This document shows positions 23,550 to 32,164 of a stretch of DNA of 64,000 bases, piece by piece. A program made the translations under genes and the position numbers. Every line of letters starts with the position of its first letter. Position 1 is the stretch's first letter. Source of the DNA: Pseudoalteromonas apostichopi (lineage in GTDB: Bacteria > Pseudomonadota > Gammaproteobacteria > Enterobacterales > Alteromonadaceae); assembly GCF_030297135.1 (NCBI RefSeq), contig NZ_AP028065.1:310001-374000 (forward strand), read 5' to 3'. Below the pieces are notes generated by a model that was not told the origin of the DNA, did not search any database, and was given only the letters and a program-made list of their open reading frames with translations.

Positions 23550-26006
23550 ATGACTCTCATATTTTTACTTGGTTTACTCGTGCTGCTTAGTATTGCGAGT
23601 TACCACAGAGCAAGCTGGAATACCTGCTTAGGTATTACCATTGCGACTTTACTTGTTGGCACATTTGCTGGCGCGTTTGGCGCAATTAGTTGGCTACTAT
23701 TCTTACTTATCGCTGTGCCACTTTCTGTGACTGGCGTTCGTCAACAATACATCATTAAACCTATTTTTGCTGCTTTCAAAAAAGTAACACCGACTATGTC
23801 GGATACTGAAAAATCAGCAATCGATGCCGGTACTACGTGGTGGGAAGCGGATCTGTTTTGTGGTCGTCCTGACTGGAACAAATTACACCAATACCCAGCT
23901 CCTAAACTGACTATCGAAGAACAAGCATTTATTGATGGTCCTGTTGAAGAAGTGTGTAGTATGCTAGATGACTGGCACGCAACTCACGAACTAACTGATT
24001 TACCGCAAGATGTTTGGCAATATCTAAAAGATAATAAGTTCTTTGCCATGATCATCAAAAAAGAATACGGCGGTTTAGAGTTTTCTGCCTATGCACAATC
24101 ATGTGTACTGCAAAAACTAACAAGTAAATCAACGTTGCTATCTTCTATCGTAGGTGTACCTAACTCATTAGGTCCGGGCGAATTACTTCAGCACTATGGT
24201 ACTAAAGAGCAAAAAGATCATTACTTACCACGCTTAGCGAGTGGTCAAGAAATTCCATGTTTTGCGCTAACCTCACCAGAAGCAGGTTCTGACGCAAGTG
24301 CAATTCCTGATTACGGTGTTGTTTGTAAAGGTCAATGGAACGGTGAAGAAGTTGTTGGTATCAGCCTAACATGGAACAAGCGTTATATTACTCTTGCTCC
24401 TGTTGCAACTGTACTTGGCCTTGCATTTAAATTGCAAGATCCTGACGGTTTACTAGGTGATGACAAAGAACCTGGTATTACCTGTGCGCTGATCCCAACA
24501 GATACTCCGGGAGTAGAAATTGGCCGTCGTCACTTCCCGCTAAACGTACCATTCCAAAATGGTCCTACTCGCGGTAAAGATATCTTTGTACCACTTGATT
24601 ACATCATTGGTGGCCCGAAAATGGCAGGTCAAGGCTGGCGTATGCTTGTTGAATGTTTATCTGTTGGTCGTGCAATCACATTGCCGTCTAACTCTACAGG
24701 TGGCATAAAAACAATCGCGCTTGCAACAGGCTCTTACAGCCGTATTCGTCGTCAATTCCGTTTACCAATTGGTCAAATGGAAGGTGTTGAAGAATCAATG
24801 GCAAAACTTGCAGGTTACGCATATAGCTCTGATGCTGCAGTTAGTATGTCTACAGGGGCTGTTGACCTTGGTGAAAAACCATCGGTTGTATCTGCAATTA
24901 TTAAATACCACTTAACTGAGCAAATGCGTGAAGCGACTATTCACGGCATGGATGTTCACGGTGGTAAAGGCATCATGCTTGGTCCAAACAACTATTTAGG
25001 TCGTGGCTACCAAGGTGCGCCAATTGCGATTACCGTTGAAGGTGCAAATATCTTAACACGTAACATGATCATCTATGGTCAAGGTGCAATTCGTTGTCAT
25101 CCATTTGTGTTAACTGAGCTAGGTGCTTGTGCAATTGAAGACCGCGAAGAAGCCCTTGCAGTATTCGATAAAGCGTTAATGGGTCACGTTGGCTTTACTA
25201 TTTCGAACCTTGTTCGCACTAAGTGGTTAGCATTTACAAATGCACGTTTTACGAGTACGCCGTACAAAGATGAAACCGCTGAGTTTTATCGTGTTGCGTC
25301 ACGTTTCAGTGCATCGTTAGCATTAATGTCAGATATCAGCATGGCGGTATTTGGTGGTTCATTAAAACGTAAAGAGCGTATCTCTGCACGTTTAGGTGAC
25401 TTACTAAGCTACTTATACCTTGTATCTGCAACACTTAAACGTTACAACGACGAAGGCCGTAAAAAAGAAGATTTTGCGCTTGTTCAATGGAGCTGCCAAG
25501 ATCACCTTTACCACTGCCAACGTGCACTAGCTGACTTAATTAACAACATGCCATCTGCCCCACTTCGTGCGATGCTAAAAATCATGTTATTCCCATTCGG
25601 TCGTCCAGTTCGTAAGCCTACAGATAAGCTTGAGCACAAACTTGCTCACTTATTACAAGTACCAAGCGAAACTCGTAACCGTTTAGCTAACTACATTTAC
25701 CTTAAAAACGAGCCGCTTAACCTTGTGGGTCGTCAGGAGCAAACGCTTAAAGACATTCTTGAAGTTGAGCCTTTGTTTGACAAGGTATGCCGTGAAAAAG
25801 GCGTGAAACTGCCTTTCTTCCAGCTTGATAAAGTAGCGCAAATGGGCCTTGAAGCAGGTATTTTAAGCCAAGCTGAAGCCGACAAATTAGCTGCTGTTGA
25901 GAAAGCCCGTCTTGATGTTATTAACGTTGACGACTTTGACCCAGCGGACTTAGTTGCCGGTAAGGTAGCCCGCGGCGAGAGCGATAAAAAAGCAGACGCC
26001 GCTTAA
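23550..26006 (+). CDS. fadE: Acyl-CoA dehydrogenase
   Basis: FadE introduces the trans-2 double bond of acyl-CoA in fatty-acid beta-oxidation, using FAD. The 818 residues match the 814 of E. coli. Two hydrophobic N-terminal helices ('LIFLLGLLVLLSIASY' and 'GAISWLLFLLIAVPLSV') anchor it to the inner membrane. The ACAD core follows: 'KKEYGGLEFSAYAQSC', 'CFALTSPEAGSDASAIP', 'VHGGKGIMLGPNNYLG', then the DUF1974 C-terminal domain. Monocistronic, with a strong AAGGAA site and a terminator. Confidence 0.96.
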   Translation: MTLIFLLGLLVLLSIASYHRASWNTCLGITIATLLVGTFAGAFGAISWLLFLLIAVPLSVTGVRQQYIIKPIFAAFKKVTPTMSDTEKSAIDAGTTWWEADLFCGRPDWNKLHQYPAPKLTIEEQAFIDGPVEEVCSMLDDWHATHELTDLPQDVWQYLKDNKFFAMIIKKEYGGLEFSAYAQSCVLQKLTSKSTLLSSIVGVPNSLGPGELLQHYGTKEQKDHYLPRLASGQEIPCFALTSPEAGSDASAIPDYGVVCKGQWNGEEVVGISLTWNKRYITLAPVATVLGLAFKLQDPDGLLGDDKEPGITCALIPTDTPGVEIGRRHFPLNVPFQNGPTRGKDIFVPLDYIIGGPKMAGQGWRMLVECLSVGRAITLPSNSTGGIKTIALATGSYSRIRRQFRLPIGQMEGVEESMAKLAGYAYSSDAAVSMSTGAVDLGEKPSVVSAIIKYHLTEQMREATIHGMDVHGGKGIMLGPNNYLGRGYQGAPIAITVEGANILTRNMIIYGQGAIRCHPFVLTELGACAIEDREEALAVFDKALMGHVGFTISNLVRTKWLAFTNARFTSTPYKDETAEFYRVASRFSASLALMSDISMAVFGGSLKRKERISARLGDLLSYLYLVSATLKRYNDEGRKKEDFALVQWSCQDHLYHCQRALADLINNMPSAPLRAMLKIMLFPFGRPVRKPTDKLEHKLAHLLQVPSETRNRLANYIYLKNEPLNLVGRQEQTLKDILEVEPLFDKVCREKGVKLPFFQLDKVAQMGLEAGILSQAEADKLAAVEKARLDVINVDDFDPADLVAGKVARGESDKKADAA

Positions 26007-26041
26007 GCTAGCAAAACAATTCCAATTGTTATGAAAAACCA

Positions 26042-26070
26042 AACCAGCGCAAATTGCGCTGGTTTTTTCG
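26042..26070 (+). terminator. Terminator of fadE
   Basis: AACCAGCGC / GCGCTGGTT arms with a five-base loop are followed by TTTT(CG)TTT. Confidence 0.9.
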
Positions 26071-26204
26071 TTTAAAAACTCTCTAGCACACTCATGTACC
26101 TATTCATTTACATGATTTGTAACAAATATCGAACGGGTAAAACTTGCGTTTAGATTATGAACAGGCAACACTTTATAACGAAAAATTAACAAGGAATAAT
26201 TACA

Positions 26205-28130
26205 ATGAAACCGAGTTTTCAAATAGCAGCCGTTGCATGTGCACTTAGCCTTGCACTTGCAGGATGTTCACAATCAACCCCATCAACTAGCATCACCGAA
26301 AGCGTGCAACAAAGCCAAACTGTTAAACAGTATGATGCTGAAACTTTTTTTGATACAACCTCAATTATGGGCAGCAGCTTTTCACCTAAAGGCGATAAAA
26401 TACTCGTTAGCAGTGACGAAAGCGGCATTTATAGCCTGTATGAAGTAGATATAAAAACCGCCAAAAAAACCCGCTTAACAGACTTTGAAGACAGTACTTA
26501 TGCAGTGGCTTATTTCCCTCAAGATGAGCGCGTATTATTTACTAAAGACTCAGGCGGTAACGAGCGTTATCACATCTATGTTCGCGAAACAGATGGCACA
26601 GTGAAAGACCTCACCCCTGGTGAAGAAACCCGAGCAGGGTTTGCTGGCTTCACCGAAGACGGTAAACAGTTTTTTATAACCAGCAATCAGCGTGATGCTA
26701 AGTTTATGGACCTATATCGTGTTGATGCTAACAGCTATGAAGTAACACCTGTTTATCAAAATACCATGGGCCTTGATGTCGGCGCAATCAGCCCTGATGG
26801 CCGTTTTATTGCTTTATCGAAAAACAATTCGAACAAAGACAGCGATGTATTCATACTTGATACTCGTAAAAAAACTCTGAAACCAGAGCTCATTACCCGC
26901 CATGACGGCGACGCTAAATACGGCCCTGAAACATTTTCAAGAGACAGTAAATCATTGTACTACTCAACTGATGCTAAGGGTGAGTTTGCAGAAGTATGGC
27001 GTTATGATTTAACTACCGGTGAGCACAGCCCTGCCCTCAAAGATGAGTGGGATGTAAGCTTTATTTACTTCTCTAAATCTGGCCGTTACCAAGTAAGCGG
27101 TGTTAATGCTGATGCAAGCACTAAGGTGTCGATAATCGATACCACCACAGGTAAAGGTATTGCCATGCCATCACTGCCTGCTGGTAACTTACGCGGTGTA
27201 AATTTTTCAGCTGATGAAAAAACCATGGCGTTTTACCTAAATTCAGACACCTCTCCAAGCAACCTATTTGTATGGCAAGTCGGTGAGTCGAAAGCTAAAC
27301 AATTAACCAATACATTAAGTGATGCAATTGATCAAAGTGACTTGGTTGAAAGCACCATCGTGCGCTTTAAAAGCTTTGATGGTTTAGAAATTCCGGGAGT
27401 TTTATACAAGCCTAAGCAAGCCAACAGCAACAACAAAGTACCTGCTTTAGTATGGGTGCATGGCGGCCCTGGTGGACAAAGCCGCACTGGATATAGTGCT
27501 ATGCAGCAACATCTAGTAAATCATGGTTATGCCATTTTTGCAGTCAATAACCGAGGTAGCTCAGGTTACGGTAAAACCTTCTTCCATTTAGATGACAAAA
27601 AGCATGGCACTGACGATTTACAAGATATCGTTTACGGTAAAAAACACCTGCAAAGCCTAGATTGGGTCGATGCTGATAAAATTGGCATCATAGGGGGCAG
27701 CTATGGTGGTTTTATGACTGCTGCTGCACTTGCATTCGAACCTGAAGAGTTTAAAGTCGGCATTAATATTTTTGGTGTAACGAATTGGGTTAGAACCTTA
27801 AACTCGATTCCACCATGGTGGGAAAGCTTTAAAAAGGCGCTGTATGACGAAATGGGCGACCCCGCGACAGATGGTGAACGTCACCGTGCAATTTCGCCAC
27901 TATTTCATGCTAAAAACATCACTAAGCCTTTAATGGTGATTCAAGGTGCTAACGACCCTCGCGTTTTACAAGTTGAAAGCGATGAGCTCGTTGCCGCTGT
28001 AAAAGCAAATGGTGTGCCTGTCGAATATGTATTATTCGATGATGAAGGCCATGGGTTTACTAAAAAGGAAAACCGTATAAAAGCCTCAAACGCATATCTT
28101 GAGTTTTTAAATACCTACTTAGATAAATAG
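26205..28130 (+). CDS. S9 family prolyl-oligopeptidase-type lipoprotein
   Basis: The 641 residues open with a lipoprotein signal ('ALSLALAGCSQS', lipobox Cys near 21), so it is anchored to a periplasmic membrane face. Residues about 50-380 are a beta-propeller with TolB-like 'SFSPKGDKILVSSDESG' repeats. The C-terminal alpha/beta hydrolase has 'VWVHGGPGGQSR', the nucleophile Ser in 'IGGSYGGFMTAAAL', Asp in 'QGANDPRV' and His in 'DDEGHGF'. It would cleave short peptides in the periplasm. The AAGGAA site before the ATG is clear. Confidence 0.9.
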   Translation: MKPSFQIAAVACALSLALAGCSQSTPSTSITESVQQSQTVKQYDAETFFDTTSIMGSSFSPKGDKILVSSDESGIYSLYEVDIKTAKKTRLTDFEDSTYAVAYFPQDERVLFTKDSGGNERYHIYVRETDGTVKDLTPGEETRAGFAGFTEDGKQFFITSNQRDAKFMDLYRVDANSYEVTPVYQNTMGLDVGAISPDGRFIALSKNNSNKDSDVFILDTRKKTLKPELITRHDGDAKYGPETFSRDSKSLYYSTDAKGEFAEVWRYDLTTGEHSPALKDEWDVSFIYFSKSGRYQVSGVNADASTKVSIIDTTTGKGIAMPSLPAGNLRGVNFSADEKTMAFYLNSDTSPSNLFVWQVGESKAKQLTNTLSDAIDQSDLVESTIVRFKSFDGLEIPGVLYKPKQANSNNKVPALVWVHGGPGGQSRTGYSAMQQHLVNHGYAIFAVNNRGSSGYGKTFFHLDDKKHGTDDLQDIVYGKKHLQSLDWVDADKIGIIGGSYGGFMTAAALAFEPEEFKVGINIFGVTNWVRTLNSIPPWWESFKKALYDEMGDPATDGERHRAISPLFHAKNITKPLMVIQGANDPRVLQVESDELVAAVKANGVPVEYVLFDDEGHGFTKKENRIKASNAYLEFLNTYLDK

Positions 28131-28149
28131 CAGAATTACAAAGATTAAG

Positions 28150-28175
28150 AGCCGGTTTCTATACCGGCTTTTTTA
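28150..28175 (+). terminator. Terminator of the S9 peptidase gene
   Basis: AGCCGG / CCGGCT arms with an eight-base loop are followed by a run of T (28169-28175). Confidence 0.85.
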
Positions 28176-28185
28176 TGCAAAATAC

Positions 28186-28412
28186 CTGTATAGAAGCAAA
28201 ACTTAGCTATTTAGACAGTACTGTATAAAACACTGTATAGCTTTAGCGGTAAATTTCTCACCTTTTTCAACCTTCAAAACAAAACCATAACCAACTGTTT
28301 AATAACAACTAAATTATTTTAAATAAAATAAAACTGAATTATTGGTTAAAAAATAGCAAAAAAGTACTTGCGCAAAAATACTGTATAAACTACTGTATAC
28401 ACATACTGTATA
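28186..28412 (+). promoter_or_regulatory. Cluster of six CTGTATA half-sites upstream of the SulA-like gene
   Basis: CTGTATA occurs at 28186, 28221, 28233, 28381, 28393 and 28406; within the pair and the triplet the spacing is 12-13 bp. CTGTATA is the LexA half-site sequence, but most copies are direct and not inverted. The last one forms a CTG-N10-CAG box at 28406-28421. The rest of this 290-bp region is AT-rich and shows no gene. Confidence 0.55.
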
Positions 28413-28423
28413 AACAACCAGTG
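28404..28423 (+). promoter_or_regulatory. LexA (SOS) box
   Basis: TACTGTATAAACAACCAGTG fits the LexA consensus TACTG(TA)5CAGTA, with CTG-N10-CAG at 28406-28421. It lies just before the SulA-like start, as expected for an SOS-repressed gene. Confidence 0.65.
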
Positions 28424-28433
28424 AGTGAAAGTT

Positions 28434-28871
28434 ATGTTACAGCCAATTACCTTAAGAACAGTTAAAAGCTACCAACAAGATAACGACAAAGCGTCTGTTA
28501 ACTTAATTCAAATTGAAGATGAAATATCAGCAACCTTTGAACTATTAAAGGTATTGCATCATTACAATAGCCAAAATGCATGGACCCTATTAATTGCTCC
28601 TGATCATGTTCCTAGTAAAGCGTTATTAGATTCGTGTTCGATTGATACCAGCAAACTGCTTGTAATAAGACAAAAGCATTTAGTTAACCTTGAGTATGTA
28701 CTTAGCTCAGCATTACATAACGGTAATTTTGCTGCTGTAATCACATGGACAGATATTGTAAGCAATCATCAACTTGATTCGATGAACTTAAACCTTGAGC
28801 AGGCATCTGCTAAGTTTTATTGTTTTACAAAAAGCGCCCAATTAAACAATTTAGTACCGCAGCCACAATAG
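28434..28871 (+). CDS. sulA: SulA-like SOS cell-division inhibitor
   Basis: The 145 residues resemble SulA in the pattern 'LLKVLHHYNSQNAWTLLIAP', 'SKLLVIRQKHLVNLEYVLSS' and 'ALHNGNFAAVITWTD', corresponding to the E. coli segments with W-x-L-W-L-TP, the K-x-x-x-I strand and ALRTGNYSVVIGW. SulA binds FtsZ and blocks septation during DNA damage. Similarity is distant, so the LexA box upstream is important support. The ATG at 28434 is preferred; a GTG at 28425 is also in frame. A RecA-like ImuA origin is less likely because no Walker motif is present. Confidence 0.68.
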   Translation: MLQPITLRTVKSYQQDNDKASVNLIQIEDEISATFELLKVLHHYNSQNAWTLLIAPDHVPSKALLDSCSIDTSKLLVIRQKHLVNLEYVLSSALHNGNFAAVITWTDIVSNHQLDSMNLNLEQASAKFYCFTKSAQLNNLVPQPQ

Positions 28872-28911
28872 GCTTGTTAAAATAACAATTTATAGTTTTA
28901 GGTAAGTTGTT

Positions 28912-29391
28912 ATGACATCACTCACACACTCCCTTTGTCCTTGTGGCAGCGAATTGACTTACGAGCTTTGCTGCCAACCTTTTCATACAGGTGCAAGCCA
29001 AGCTGATAACCCAGAGCAACTTATGCGTTCTCGTTTTAGTGCCTACGCGCTAAAAGATGCTAAATATGTATTTAGTACCTATGCACAAAGCCAGCAAGCC
29101 GCTAACCCGGTTCGCGAAATCAAAGATTTTGCTAATAGCTGCCGTTTTACCAAACTCAGTGTTTTAGATACTGAACATAATGATCAAGAAGGTTTTGTAG
29201 AATTTAAAGCAAATTACTTTTACCAAAACTTGTATTGTGAGTTACACGAAAAATCGCGTTTTATTAAAGAAGATGGCCTATGGCGTTACCTAGATGGTGA
29301 TATAACGCCAGTTGCAGATATTAAAATTGGCCGTAATGATGAATGCCCTTGTGGTAGCGGCAAAAAATATAAAAAGTGTCACGCTCTTTAG
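28912..29391 (+). CDS. ychJ: YchJ family SEC-C protein
   Basis: The 159 residues carry a Cys-rich SEC-C-type motif at each end: 'CPCGSELTYELCCQPFH' near the N-terminus and 'ECPCGSGKKYKKCHAL' at the C-terminus. The middle is a SnoaL/NTF2-like domain ('MRSRFSAYALKDAKYVFSTY'). It is a small zinc-binding protein of unknown function, widely conserved. Its stop overlaps the stop of the convergent esterase gene by four bases. Confidence 0.9.
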   Translation: MTSLTHSLCPCGSELTYELCCQPFHTGASQADNPEQLMRSRFSAYALKDAKYVFSTYAQSQQAANPVREIKDFANSCRFTKLSVLDTEHNDQEGFVEFKANYFYQNLYCELHEKSRFIKEDGLWRYLDGDITPVADIKIGRNDECPCGSGKKYKKCHAL

Positions 29392-30230
29392 TTATCATTA
29401 ACCTGGTAAATCCAGTCTAAGGCTTGGGTAATCGTTGTTGGGAATGCTGTTGCATGGCGTGCCTGAGGGATAACAAATAAATTTGTTGTAACCAGCGCGC
29501 CGCTTTGTTTATTAATTTTAGCTGCTAATTGCCTTGCGCCCGAAACCATTTGTTCACCTTCACTTTCTTCAAGTTCTCCGATACCAATATACACTTTAGT
29601 TGTTTTGCTCGTGGGCACCACAGGTAAAGCTAAAAGGTCATGCTGCTTAAACCACACTGAAGGGCTACCTATGACATAACTAGAAAAAAGCGTAGGCTCA
29701 GTAAACAAGGTATAGGCTGCAAATAAACCACCAAGCGAGTTACCGACCAAGGTGTTTTTTTGGCTTGTTCTGTAGTGAGCATCAATATAGGGCAATACGG
29801 ATTGTTTTAAATAATTGAGGTAGTTTCTTGCTCCCCCAGTCTGTCGCTGCCAATTTTTATCTTCAAATGGGGTGTAGTCATAAATACGGCTATTAAGCCC
29901 AGACATGCCTTTTTGGTATCCTATAGCAACGATAATCACCTCTTCAATGGACCCCGAATTCATCATAAAGCGACTAGCACCAGAGGCAATTGGCAAACTA
30001 TAATTTGCATCTAATAGATACACCACAGGGTAGCGTTTATGACTTTGCTTTTGGTAGCTAGGTGGCAGTTTAATAGTGATTGGGTATTCGTTGTCTGAAT
30101 GTTTATCTTTAAGCAAAACTGTATCAGTGCGCGGCAACGTAAACGGCTCAGCATCGCTTGAAAAGCTTATTCCGAAAACACTAATCGCTAAAAATAACAA
30201 TATATAAGGCATAGTTAATCCTTTAGCCAC
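29388..30230 (-). CDS. Secreted esterase of the PF00756 (esterase D) family
   Basis: The 280 residues open with a signal peptide ('MPYILLFLAISVFGISFSSDA', preceded by a possible extension 'MAKGLT'). The alpha/beta hydrolase has 'YPVVYLLDANYSLPI', the nucleophile elbow 'LVGNSLGGLFAAY', and a late His in 'QARHATAFPTT'. Relatives include feruloyl/acyl esterases, siderophore esterases and the IroE group, so substrate cannot be set. It overlaps the upstream hydrolase gene by 16 bases, forming an operon that starts near the NagR-type site at 31064. Confidence 0.85.
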   Translation of the reverse strand: MAKGLTMPYILLFLAISVFGISFSSDAEPFTLPRTDTVLLKDKHSDNEYPITIKLPPSYQKQSHKRYPVVYLLDANYSLPIASGASRFMMNSGSIEEVIIVAIGYQKGMSGLNSRIYDYTPFEDKNWQRQTGGARNYLNYLKQSVLPYIDAHYRTSQKNTLVGNSLGGLFAAYTLFTEPTLFSSYVIGSPSVWFKQHDLLALPVVPTSKTTKVYIGIGELEESEGEQMVSGARQLAAKINKQSGALVTTNLFVIPQARHATAFPTTITQALDWIYQVNDN

Positions 30231-30907
30231 TTCTTAATAGGTAACACCCATTCATCTTTTGGCTTATAAAATGCGCCATGTGAAAGCCCTGTATTGATGC
30301 TTATTTCTTCGAACTTGGTTACCTCATTCCTATCAATTAAAAATTGGCAAGAGCCAACCTGATCTGAACGTTCAAAGATAGAGTAAACCTTGCCGTAAGC
30401 TTTAACTGATGGGAGCTTTTTAATTAAACCAGCACAACCAGCTAAAATAATTAAGTTGATATTTGTACGTTTAAGTTCATTGGCTGCCATTATCGACAAT
30501 GCCCCACCCCTTGAAAAACCAACCAAACTGATGTTTGATTCAGCAACACCGGCAGTTATTAATGCTTCAACGTCTGCCGCAAGCTTTTTCGCAAACACAA
30601 AAGGTTCAGTGCCTTTTGGTCTATGGTAAGCAATTAAATGATAGCTCTCATCTGCAAGCGCTTCTTTTACGGCAACAAAATCATAAATCCCAAAGGTTTT
30701 GTGAACAGGCTTAGGGTTATGCCCTTCTACAATAAAACCATGTGAATAAAAAACATAGTGACCATGTGGGTCAATTTCTGTCGGAAACTGGCTGTTAATA
30801 GTGCCAGCAAAAGCAGGCATAACCCAACAAGCACAGAGTAAAAATACAGTACGCAACACAGACATCCCTATGAAAAATAAAACTACCATTGTTTTAGATA
30901 ATAACAT
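30215..30907 (-). CDS. Secreted alpha/beta hydrolase
   Basis: The protein is 230 residues from the ATG at 30907. A likely mature signal sequence is 'MSVLRTVFLLCACWVMPAFAG', which begins at an internal ATG (30865); neither start has a convincing ribosome site. The nucleophile elbow is 'SLVGFSRGGALSIMAA', a strand with 'VFYSHGFIVEG' precedes it, and the C-terminal 'GLSHGAFYKP' gives the His. Substrate unknown. It is the first gene of a two-gene unit with the PF00756 esterase. Confidence 0.78.
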   Translation of the reverse strand: MLLSKTMVVLFFIGMSVLRTVFLLCACWVMPAFAGTINSQFPTEIDPHGHYVFYSHGFIVEGHNPKPVHKTFGIYDFVAVKEALADESYHLIAYHRPKGTEPFVFAKKLAADVEALITAGVAESNISLVGFSRGGALSIMAANELKRTNINLIILAGCAGLIKKLPSVKAYGKVYSIFERSDQVGSCQFLIDRNEVTKFEEISINTGLSHGAFYKPKDEWVLPIKKWLKD

Positions 30908-31030
30908 TATAAAAAATAATACCTTAGCGAACAGCTCTACCCTACTACTATTAATTGAAAATAAATATCAAGTTAGTTCTCGCAAGCTATAACACTGTTA
31001 AAATAGCAAGTTTCAACTTGAGGTAAATTC

Positions 31031-31059
31031 ATATAATTTCATAACTAAAATACAAACAA
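31031..31059 (-). promoter_or_regulatory. Candidate promoter of the hydrolase operon
   Basis: Read on the minus strand, TTGTTT (31059-31054) and TTATAT (31036-31031) are separated by exactly 17 bases. The NagR-type operator begins five bases upstream of the -35. Pattern match only. Confidence 0.4.
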
Positions 31060-31063
31060 TTAC

Positions 31064-31079
31064 ATGACAACGCTGTCAT
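31064..31079. promoter_or_regulatory. Third NagR-type operator, between hydrolase operon and metR
   Basis: ATGACAACGCTGTCAT is identical to the nagB site at 163-178. It lies 157 bp from the hydrolase operon start and 143 bp from metR. The abutting minus-strand promoter favours the hydrolase operon as the target. Confidence 0.6.
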
Positions 31080-31132
31080 TTTTTTACAGAAAGGCGTATT
31101 GTAAAAAAGCGGTTAAATTAATCGCCAACTTT

Positions 31133-31148
31133 AGACGTCTAGACGTTG
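31133..31148. promoter_or_regulatory. Two tandem MetJ boxes upstream of metR
   Basis: AGACGTCT (31133-31140, perfect consensus) and AGACGTTG (31141-31148, six of eight) abut directly, the arrangement MetJ dimers need. A candidate -35 TTGAAA (31146-31151) and -10 TAGTAT (31169-31174) at 17-bp spacing overlap them, so MetJ with SAM would repress metR. Confidence 0.85.
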
Positions 31149-31221
31149 AAAAAAAGAATTCTAAGGCGTAGTATGTTCGTAATCTGAGTCAGACTCACAT
31201 TTTTCATGAGATTTTTTAAAG

Positions 31222-32109
31222 ATGATTGATATAAAACACTTAAAAACCATAGCGACCCTTAAAGAAACAGGCTCTTTGGTCAATACAGCGCGTGAGTTAT
31301 TTCTAACTCAATCGGCTTTATCGCATCAAATTAAAGATCTTGAGAATAAGTTAGATTGCCAACTGTTTGAACGTAAGACACAGCCTGTGCGCTTCACACC
31401 ACAAGGTATGTTACTTCTGGAGCTTGCTAACGAGGTATTACCTCGAGTTGAAGCAACGAAATGTCGCTTAAAGGAAAGCCTGAATCAGCCAATATCAAAT
31501 TTACGTTTAAGTGTTGAGTGTCATGCCTGCTTTCATTGGTTGCTACCAACCATAAAAGAATTTAATAACTTTTGGCCTGATATTAAAATTGATTACGAGC
31601 GCGGCTTTAGTTACGACGCTATCCCAGATTTAATTAATGATGAATTAGATCTAGTGCTGACTTCTGATATTCGTGAACCCGATCAGCTTGAATATGCTCA
31701 CCTGTTTGATTTTAAATTAAAACTAATCGTTGCACCGGATCATGAATTGGCAAAAAAAGCCTATGTCACGGCCCTTGATTTAAAGAACGAAACAATTATT
31801 TCTTACCCTATTCCGCGTGAGCGCCAAGATATCTTTAAACATTTCATTCAAAATGCACGATTTGATGGCACCCTTAAAACTGTTGACCAAGGCTTATTGA
31901 TTTTCCAATTAGTGAGCGCAGGTATGGGAGTTGCTGCATTACCAGATTGGCTAGTCACCCCTTATGAAAGCCAAGGGCTTATTAAGTCTATTCCGTTAGG
32001 TGCATTAGGTCTTACACGCCCTATGTATTTAGCGATGAAAAAAAATATGAAAGATAACCCTGTTTATCGCCACTTTTTAAATACGTGTAAGCAAAATAAC
32101 GGTCGCTAA
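31222..32109 (+). CDS. metR: LysR-type activator of methionine synthesis
   Basis: The 295-residue LysR regulator has an N-terminal winged helix ('MIDIKHLKTIATLKETGSL', 'LTQSALSHQIKDLENKL') and a PBP-like effector domain. The sequence 'SVECHACFHWLLPTIKEF' and 'DLVLTSDI' are characteristic of MetR, which activates metE/metH and metF in response to homocysteine. The upstream MetJ boxes support the call. The ATG follows a weak site. metE or metH is not in the window. Confidence 0.92.
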   Translation: MIDIKHLKTIATLKETGSLVNTARELFLTQSALSHQIKDLENKLDCQLFERKTQPVRFTPQGMLLLELANEVLPRVEATKCRLKESLNQPISNLRLSVECHACFHWLLPTIKEFNNFWPDIKIDYERGFSYDAIPDLINDELDLVLTSDIREPDQLEYAHLFDFKLKLIVAPDHELAKKAYVTALDLKNETIISYPIPRERQDIFKHFIQNARFDGTLKTVDQGLLIFQLVSAGMGVAALPDWLVTPYESQGLIKSIPLGALGLTRPMYLAMKKNMKDNPVYRHFLNTCKQNNGR

Positions 32110-32164
32110 AGCAAGGCAAAATAACTAACATAGCATTATCTGTCACAGACAATAGCATTGATAT

